A DNA stretch of 64,000 nucleotides from assembly GCA_964460845.1 (NCBI GenBank), contig CAYWRZ010000002.1, positions 236,599 to 300,598 of the forward strand. Direction: 5' to 3'. Source of the stretch: CAYWRZ01 sp964460845. GTDB lineage: Bacteria > Bacteroidota > Bacteroidia > Flavobacteriales_D > UBA2798. The notes beneath the pieces were generated by a model. The model saw nothing but the letters and a program-made list of their open reading frames with translations, was not told the origin of the DNA and did not search any database. Shown one piece after another: positions 59,693 to 64,000 of the stretch; positions within the stretch are counted from its first letter, which is position 1; each line of letters opens with the position of its first letter. The translations under genes and the position numbers were made by a program.

Positions 59693-60268
59693 ATGCAACG
59701 TCACTTCTACCTTACCCTCGTTGCCGTACTGACTTATTTGGTTTTCGGGCTTAGCAACCTCTTCGGACAAGCAGGGCATTTTATCCCCCCTATCCTGCTC
59801 GATTCCTTTTTTTTGGCGGGGCTTTCACTTTATTTTATTTTTCTTACAAGGTTATCGCGCGAAGTCCTTCCGCTTGCACTGCTTTTTGTCTCTTTTCTGA
59901 CGGCCGCACTCATCGAATCCACGCTTGTTACCACCGCTTCGGCCAAAATGGTTTCAATCGTTACTTTATTGATCGCCGTAGGAACACGTGCCACATTTGA
60001 TATTATCCGACAAAGCAGAAACCCGCTTTCTTTCTTCGAAATCGCAGGCACCCTGGCCATAGTAAGCGGTGTGGTGCTGCTACTGATTGAATCTCGAAAC
60101 GAAACTTCATTTTACAGCGTTTATTGTTATTGGTTTTCCGGACTACTGGCCTTGATAGCCGCCCTAAAAAAACCACAATCGCCGGGGGTATATTTTTACC
60201 TGCTTTGGTTCCTTTCTGCTTTTTACGACGGGCTTAACTTTTTCGCTTTATGGCTGCTCACCTTGTAA
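59693..60268 (+). CDS. polytopic membrane protein of unknown function
   Basis: A 191-residue protein with six or so hydrophobic helices (LTLVAVLTYLVFGLSNLF, LLDSFFLAGLSLYFIFL, LPLALLFVSFLTAALI, MVSIVTLLIAVGT, IAGTLAIVSGVVLLLI, YCYWFSGLLALIAAL). Translationally linked: 3 bp after the lipoprotein gene and overlapping the Dph6-like gene by 19 bp. No recognised family. Confidence 0.78.
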   Translation: MQRHFYLTLVAVLTYLVFGLSNLFGQAGHFIPPILLDSFFLAGLSLYFIFLTRLSREVLPLALLFVSFLTAALIESTLVTTASAKMVSIVTLLIAVGTRATFDIIRQSRNPLSFFEIAGTLAIVSGVVLLLIESRNETSFYSVYCYWFSGLLALIAALKKPQSPGVYFYLLWFLSAFYDGLNFFALWLLTL

Positions 60269-60960
60269 AAAAGAAAGCCCTGATGGCCTGGAGCGGCGGA
60301 AAAGATTCGGCCATGGCGCTACACACTATTTTGCAGCAAAATGAATATGAAATTGTAAGTCTGCTCACCACGCTGAATGCCGACTTACAGCGCATTACCA
60401 TGCACGGTGTACGCGAGGAGTTGTTAGATGCACAAGCCCGGGCGCTAAATCTTCCGATCGAAAAAATGAAAATCCGGGAAGGCACGCACGAAGCATACGA
60501 ACAGGAAATGGAACGCATACTGCGACACTATCAGAAGCAAGGAATCAGCTCGGTTATTTTCGGCGATATTTTACTGGAAGATTTGCGGCAATACCGCGAA
60601 GAAAAGCTCGCTGTGGTAGGTATGGAAGCCGTATTTCCGCTTTGGCAAAAAAATACGCGTGCACTTTTTACCTCTTTTTGTACAATGGGATTCAAAGCGC
60701 TTACCTGCTGTGTAGATGCGCGTTTCTTTAGTGCCGAACAAGCCGGCATTCCGCTGGATATGGATTTTATGCATGCACTTTCGCCCGAGGTGGATCCTTG
60801 CGGCGAAAACGGAGAATACCACAGCTTTGTGTACGATGGACCTGTATTTAAGCATCCGGTTCCCTGCCATACCGGCACCGTCGAGGCCCATACCTACGCT
60901 TCAGGACAGCGCTATTTTTTCTGTGATATTTTGCCCGGTTACGCTATACCGGAAGAATAA
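60250..60960 (+). CDS. Dph6-like ATP pyrophosphatase (DUF71)
   Basis: A 236-residue N-type ATP-PPase with the PP-loop MAWSGGKDSAMAL and the Dph6/DUF71 pattern (YEIVSLLTTLNADLQRITMHGVREELL, IFGDILLEDLRQYREE, DPCGENGEYHSFVYDGPVF). Eukaryotic Dph6 amidates diphthine; bacteria lack diphthamide, so these homologues use ATP on another, unknown substrate. The start overlaps the upstream membrane protein by 19 bp. Confidence 0.88.
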   Translation: MAAHLVKKKALMAWSGGKDSAMALHTILQQNEYEIVSLLTTLNADLQRITMHGVREELLDAQARALNLPIEKMKIREGTHEAYEQEMERILRHYQKQGISSVIFGDILLEDLRQYREEKLAVVGMEAVFPLWQKNTRALFTSFCTMGFKALTCCVDARFFSAEQAGIPLDMDFMHALSPEVDPCGENGEYHSFVYDGPVFKHPVPCHTGTVEAHTYASGQRYFFCDILPGYAIPEE

Positions 60961-60982
60961 TGTGCTGAACTGCATTACGCGC

Positions 60983-62098
60983 TTATTCGCTCAGCATCAA
61001 ATCGGCCGCTTCACGCCCCACCAACGTACCAATGGCTACACCCATGCCGCCGAGGCGCACCGCGCAATACATGTTGTTTTTCACCTGTCGAATCAGCGGT
61101 TTTCGGATCGAACCCACGCCCATAATTCCACTCCAGCGCATCTCGATTTCGGGACAGGCATAAGGAGCTATGGTATCGCGCAACAACTGCTCAAGTTTTT
61201 GCTGAATAAGTGGCGTCTGGATCATTTCAGTACTGGTTTCTCCCTCAAAATCAAGATTTCGACCACCGCCCAACAAAATACGATCACCTACATTTCTGAA
61301 ATAATAATAGCCCTGATCGTAATGAAAAGTACCTTTAAGCCGCAGTCCTTCTATCGCTTGAGTAATCAATACCTGAGCACGGGCGGGCTTTACTTCCAGT
61401 TCGGGTAGCAGTTGCTGCGCAAAACCGTTGGTAGCGACCAGTATCTTTCGCGGCCGAAAAGATATATTTTCCCTTAACCCGACATGCCCTTCTTCCAACG
61501 TTTCGACGCTTGCCCCATTCAGCACCAGCACGCCTTCTTTCACGGCCAACTGCCACAAGGCGGCTAACATTTTACCCGTATCAATCTGGCCTTCAAAACG
61601 GTTAAACAGCATTCCTTTTATGCCTTTAAAGCCAAAATGGGCGATTCGTTCGTCAGCCCCACAGTACACATTTTCTCCTACTATGCCTTTTAATAATTTA
61701 TTAAAAAGATGAAGCTTGTCTTGCGCTTCCGCATACGCGGGAACCGAATCAAACAACTCATACCCGCCGTGGCATTCCCAGGACAAAGCTTCGTCGCCAA
61801 GCAACGCTCGTAAATGTTGCAAGCCAAGCCAGCGTTTTTCAACCAGCTTCAGCATTTCCGACTCTCCCATCAAACGCAGATCTTCGGCCAGCTCGGTCAC
61901 ACTGCCAAAACAGGCAAAACCCGCATTGCGTGTACTGGCTCCGTAAGGCAGCATTCCTCGCTCTAACACCAGCACTTTCAACGAAGGATCGGTACGGCGC
62001 AGGTGTATCGCTGCCGACAAGCCCACTATACCACTGCCGATAATACACACATCTACATGCCTGAAAAAGCGCTCATTTTCCCAGTAACTCAGTTGCAT
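60983..62098 (-). CDS. DAO-type FAD-dependent oxidoreductase
   Basis: A 371-residue protein with GSGIVGLSAAIHLRRTDP (dinucleotide-binding), ASTRNAGFACFGSVTELAED and a C-terminal GVGSIRKPLIRQVKNNMYCAVRLGGMGVAIGTLVGREAA, the glycine/D-amino-acid oxidase pattern (DadA/ThiO-like). It oxidises amino acids or similar amines using FAD. Convergent with the Dph6-like gene and divergent from the long repeat protein; stands alone. Confidence 0.9.
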   Translation of the reverse strand: MQLSYWENERFFRHVDVCIIGSGIVGLSAAIHLRRTDPSLKVLVLERGMLPYGASTRNAGFACFGSVTELAEDLRLMGESEMLKLVEKRWLGLQHLRALLGDEALSWECHGGYELFDSVPAYAEAQDKLHLFNKLLKGIVGENVYCGADERIAHFGFKGIKGMLFNRFEGQIDTGKMLAALWQLAVKEGVLVLNGASVETLEEGHVGLRENISFRPRKILVATNGFAQQLLPELEVKPARAQVLITQAIEGLRLKGTFHYDQGYYYFRNVGDRILLGGGRNLDFEGETSTEMIQTPLIQQKLEQLLRDTIAPYACPEIEMRWSGIMGVGSIRKPLIRQVKNNMYCAVRLGGMGVAIGTLVGREAADLMLSE

Positions 62099-62196
62099 AG
62101 AATAATTCGGATTGCCGCAGGATCGCCGTTAAACTTAAACAAAATTTAGCGATATTTGTAGAATTGGCTTAAACTCTCCCGGACAGAAACAAACAC

Positions 62197-64000
62197 ATGC
62201 GGATACGGCTTCATTTCTTATTCCTGCTTCTCGGTCTGCTGAGCACACTTACGCTTTCGGCACAGAAAAAGCCCACTTTACACATTGACGGCCGGATTAG
62301 CAACCGGATCTCCGGTACTAATATGGGTGGAGTCAAAATTGAAGTGCGTAAAAACGGGCAACTTGTAGAAACGCAAACTTCCGCCTCTAACGGTAAATAC
62401 AAGCTCAAAGCATTGGAACTTGATGCTACCTACACAGTCACATTTGTGCAGAACGGCTTCATTTCACGTTTTGTAGAAATAAATCTCAGCGGAATTCCAC
62501 CCGAGCATTACCAGGAAGACTGGAATATGCCGCTCGATATGCCCCTGATCGAAACTTCTCCTCAGATAAATTCCGCTGCGCTCGAGAACAAGGTTACTTC
62601 CATAATGAAGTATGATAAAAAAACAGAGGATCTTGGCTGGGATGAATCGATTACCCGTGCTTACAGCCTGGAACAAGATAAGCTGCTCAAACAATTAGAA
62701 GATCAAAAAGCCAAAGATGCCGAGCGCGATAAGAAATTTAACGAACTGATTTCACAAGGGGATAAAGAACTTGCTGGCAGCAAGTTTAGCGTAGCCGTGC
62801 AGAAATATACGGAAGCGCTTTCCGTCAAGCCCGGCGACCCCACCGCCAGTGCCAAGTTGGAAGACGCCAAGCAAAAGCAGGAAGCTTTTCTCGCTTCGCA
62901 AGGAGAAGATAAATTGTACGCCGAAGCCCTTGCAAGAGCAGATAAAGCTCTAAAAGACAAAGACTACGCTTACGCAAAAAGCCAGTATCAGGAAGCACAA
63001 AAAATAAAACCGGGCGAAAAGCTGCCGGGCGAAAAAATCAAAGAAATAGAACGACTCATTCAGGAAGAAATCGCCATGGGTCAGCAATACAACGAATTAC
63101 TGGCCAACGGAAACAAAGCCTTGCTCAATACTCAGTATGACGAAGCCATCAAAAATTTCATCGACGCTGGAAAACTGAAACCTACCGAGCAAGAACCCAA
63201 GGATCTTTTGGCTAAAGCACAAAAAGCCAAAGCAGACGCAGAAAAAAATAAAAACGACGACGCCAATCGCCTGCAAAAACAATACGAAGAGGCCATTGCC
63301 AAAGCAGATAACGAGTTTTTCGTCAACCAAAACTGGGACGAAGCCGTGAAGCATTATGAAGCGGCACTCGCTCTGAAAAAAGCAGAAAAATATCCGGCCG
63401 ATCAAATCGCCAAAGCCAAACAGAAAAAGCTCGATGGCGATAAAGCTGCACAAGCCGAAGCTGCGCTTGAAAAGCAATATAACGATCTTATTACCAAAGC
63501 CGATACCGACTTTAATGCCGGTAACTGGGATAAAGCCATTGCCAGCTACGAAGGTGCCAAAAAGCTTAAACCCGAACTGATGTACCCCCGCGATCAGATA
63601 GACAAAGCCTACGATCTGAAAGCCGAGGGTGAAAAAAAGGCCGCAGAAAATGCCCAGCGTGAGAAACAGTACAAAGACATTATCGCTAAAGCAGATGCCG
63701 CTTTTAAAGGTAAAAAATACAAAGAAGCCATTCCCCTCTATACCCAAGCGCTCGATGTAAAAGAAAACGATGCCTACGCCCAAAAACAAATAGAAGAAGC
63801 GCAACGATTCCTGGACGAAGCCGATAAGCTTGCCCAGCAAAAAGCAGAACAGGAGAAAATCCAAAAGGAATACGACGAAATCATTAAAAAAGCAGATGCT
63901 GCATTCAACACCAACGACTTCAACGCTGCCATCGCTTCTTATACTGCTGCCTTAGCCCTCAAAAAAGACGAAAAATACCCCAACGACCAAATTACCAAAG
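62197..64000 (+). CDS. exported repeat protein, 3' truncated by the window edge
   Basis: The frame from this ATG is open to base 64000 (601 residues visible); no stop occurs, so the gene continues outside. Signal peptide MRIRLHFLFLLLGLLSTLTLSAQ is followed by a carboxypeptidase-regulatory-like beta domain (LHIDGRISNRISGTNMGGVKI, LDATYTVTFVQNGF) and then at least seven ~50-residue TPR/coiled-coil repeats with the pattern YxxxIxKADxxFxxxxWxxAIxxYxxALxLKPxExYP. High Lys, Ala, Gln and Glu content. It probably acts as a structural or docking protein in the periplasm. Confidence 0.9.
   Translation, partial: MRIRLHFLFLLLGLLSTLTLSAQKKPTLHIDGRISNRISGTNMGGVKIEVRKNGQLVETQTSASNGKYKLKALELDATYTVTFVQNGFISRFVEINLSGIPPEHYQEDWNMPLDMPLIETSPQINSAALENKVTSIMKYDKKTEDLGWDESITRAYSLEQDKLLKQLEDQKAKDAERDKKFNELISQGDKELAGSKFSVAVQKYTEALSVKPGDPTASAKLEDAKQKQEAFLASQGEDKLYAEALARADKALKDKDYAYAKSQYQEAQKIKPGEKLPGEKIKEIERLIQEEIAMGQQYNELLANGNKALLNTQYDEAIKNFIDAGKLKPTEQEPKDLLAKAQKAKADAEKNKNDDANRLQKQYEEAIAKADNEFFVNQNWDEAVKHYEAALALKKAEKYPADQIAKAKQKKLDGDKAAQAEAALEKQYNDLITKADTDFNAGNWDKAIASYEGAKKLKPELMYPRDQIDKAYDLKAEGEKKAAENAQREKQYKDIIAKADAAFKGKKYKEAIPLYTQALDVKENDAYAQKQIEEAQRFLDEADKLAQQKAEQEKIQKEYDEIIKKADAAFNTNDFNAAIASYTAALALKKDEKYPNDQITK

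Noticed and set aside
63097..63864. 255-codon, Phe-rich frame on the minus strand
   Set aside because: It is the mirror of the Lys/Glu-rich repeat protein and its composition is explained by that.
1..64000. CRISPR arrays, transposases, phage genes and rRNA/tRNA genes
   Set aside because: Searched by eye for regularly spaced repeats, integrase/transposase motifs and conserved RNA blocks; none found.

Overview
The window is chromosomal DNA of a free-living member of the phylum Bacteroidota. The evidence is a type IX secretion (T9SS) type B / gliding-associated C-terminal domain on the first protein, a GldI-like lipoprotein prolyl isomerase, an OstA-like outer-membrane biogenesis protein, the SatD/DUF3307 pair, a phylum-typical housekeeping ECF-like sigma factor, and promoter -7 elements of the TAnnTTTG/TAnnTTcG type. 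Family or genus cannot be fixed from this sequence. No rRNA, tRNA, CRISPR array, transposase, integrase or phage gene was seen. Coding density is high, and the accessory feel is confined to about 22.7-35 kb.

Layout. 1-9.6 kb: 3' end of a large secreted adhesin-like protein; a minus-strand run of upp, a membrane protein and a HAD phosphatase, with a cysteine desulfurase upstream; then plus-strand acyl-CoA carboxylase, peroxiredoxin, and a small membrane protein coupled to an NlpC/P60 hydrolase. 9.7-14 kb: clpB and the SatD-DUF3307 pair, which has three evenly spaced 20-bp palindromes in front of it. 14-19.1 kb: a divergon of a Fur-family regulator (followed by TraB/GumN and C1-peptidase genes) and a TonB-dependent receptor, with a TTGCAA inverted repeat between them that looks like a metal-regulator operator. 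19.1-22.7 kb: two FKBP isomerases with an NrnA-type phosphoesterase, ndk and ynfA. 22.7-35 kb is the most accessory part: DUF4180, an 830-bp gene-free stretch with two copies of a 146-bp inverted-repeat element, a retropepsin-like protein, DUF1801, a baeRF/Balon-like ribosome factor, an unusual pair of leaderless putative proteases, SRPBCC and GNAT proteins, an alkylation-repair pair (AraC-Ogt fusion plus AlkB), a solitary N6-adenine methyltransferase and a large exported protein of unknown function.

35-49.6 kb is mostly housekeeping: DUF721 and recF, a TPR protein and ribH, a third copy of the 146-bp element, icd, an OstA-like protein, a Fic protein preceded by a 39-bp direct repeat, nth, a sigma factor, a TPR lipoprotein, def, a nucleotide-sugar dehydratase and a lipoamide-dehydrogenase-like flavoprotein without the redox cysteines. 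49.6-64 kb: an MsbA-type ABC exporter, a TPR-SpoIIE phosphatase, rpe with a phosphoribosyltransferase, an NlpC/P60 protein, a TPMT-like methyltransferase, pyrD, an HMG-CoA-lyase-like enzyme, a Dph6-like ATPase, a DAO-type oxidase, and a long repeat protein that runs off the right edge.

The most interesting material is regulatory or small-module: the 28-bp-phased palindromes and cyclase-like reading of SatD with its coupled membrane protein; the direct repeats reaching the fic start codon; the 146-bp element; the Fur-receptor operator; and the two adjacent putative proteases without signal peptides. Functions come from motif recognition by eye; no database search was run.
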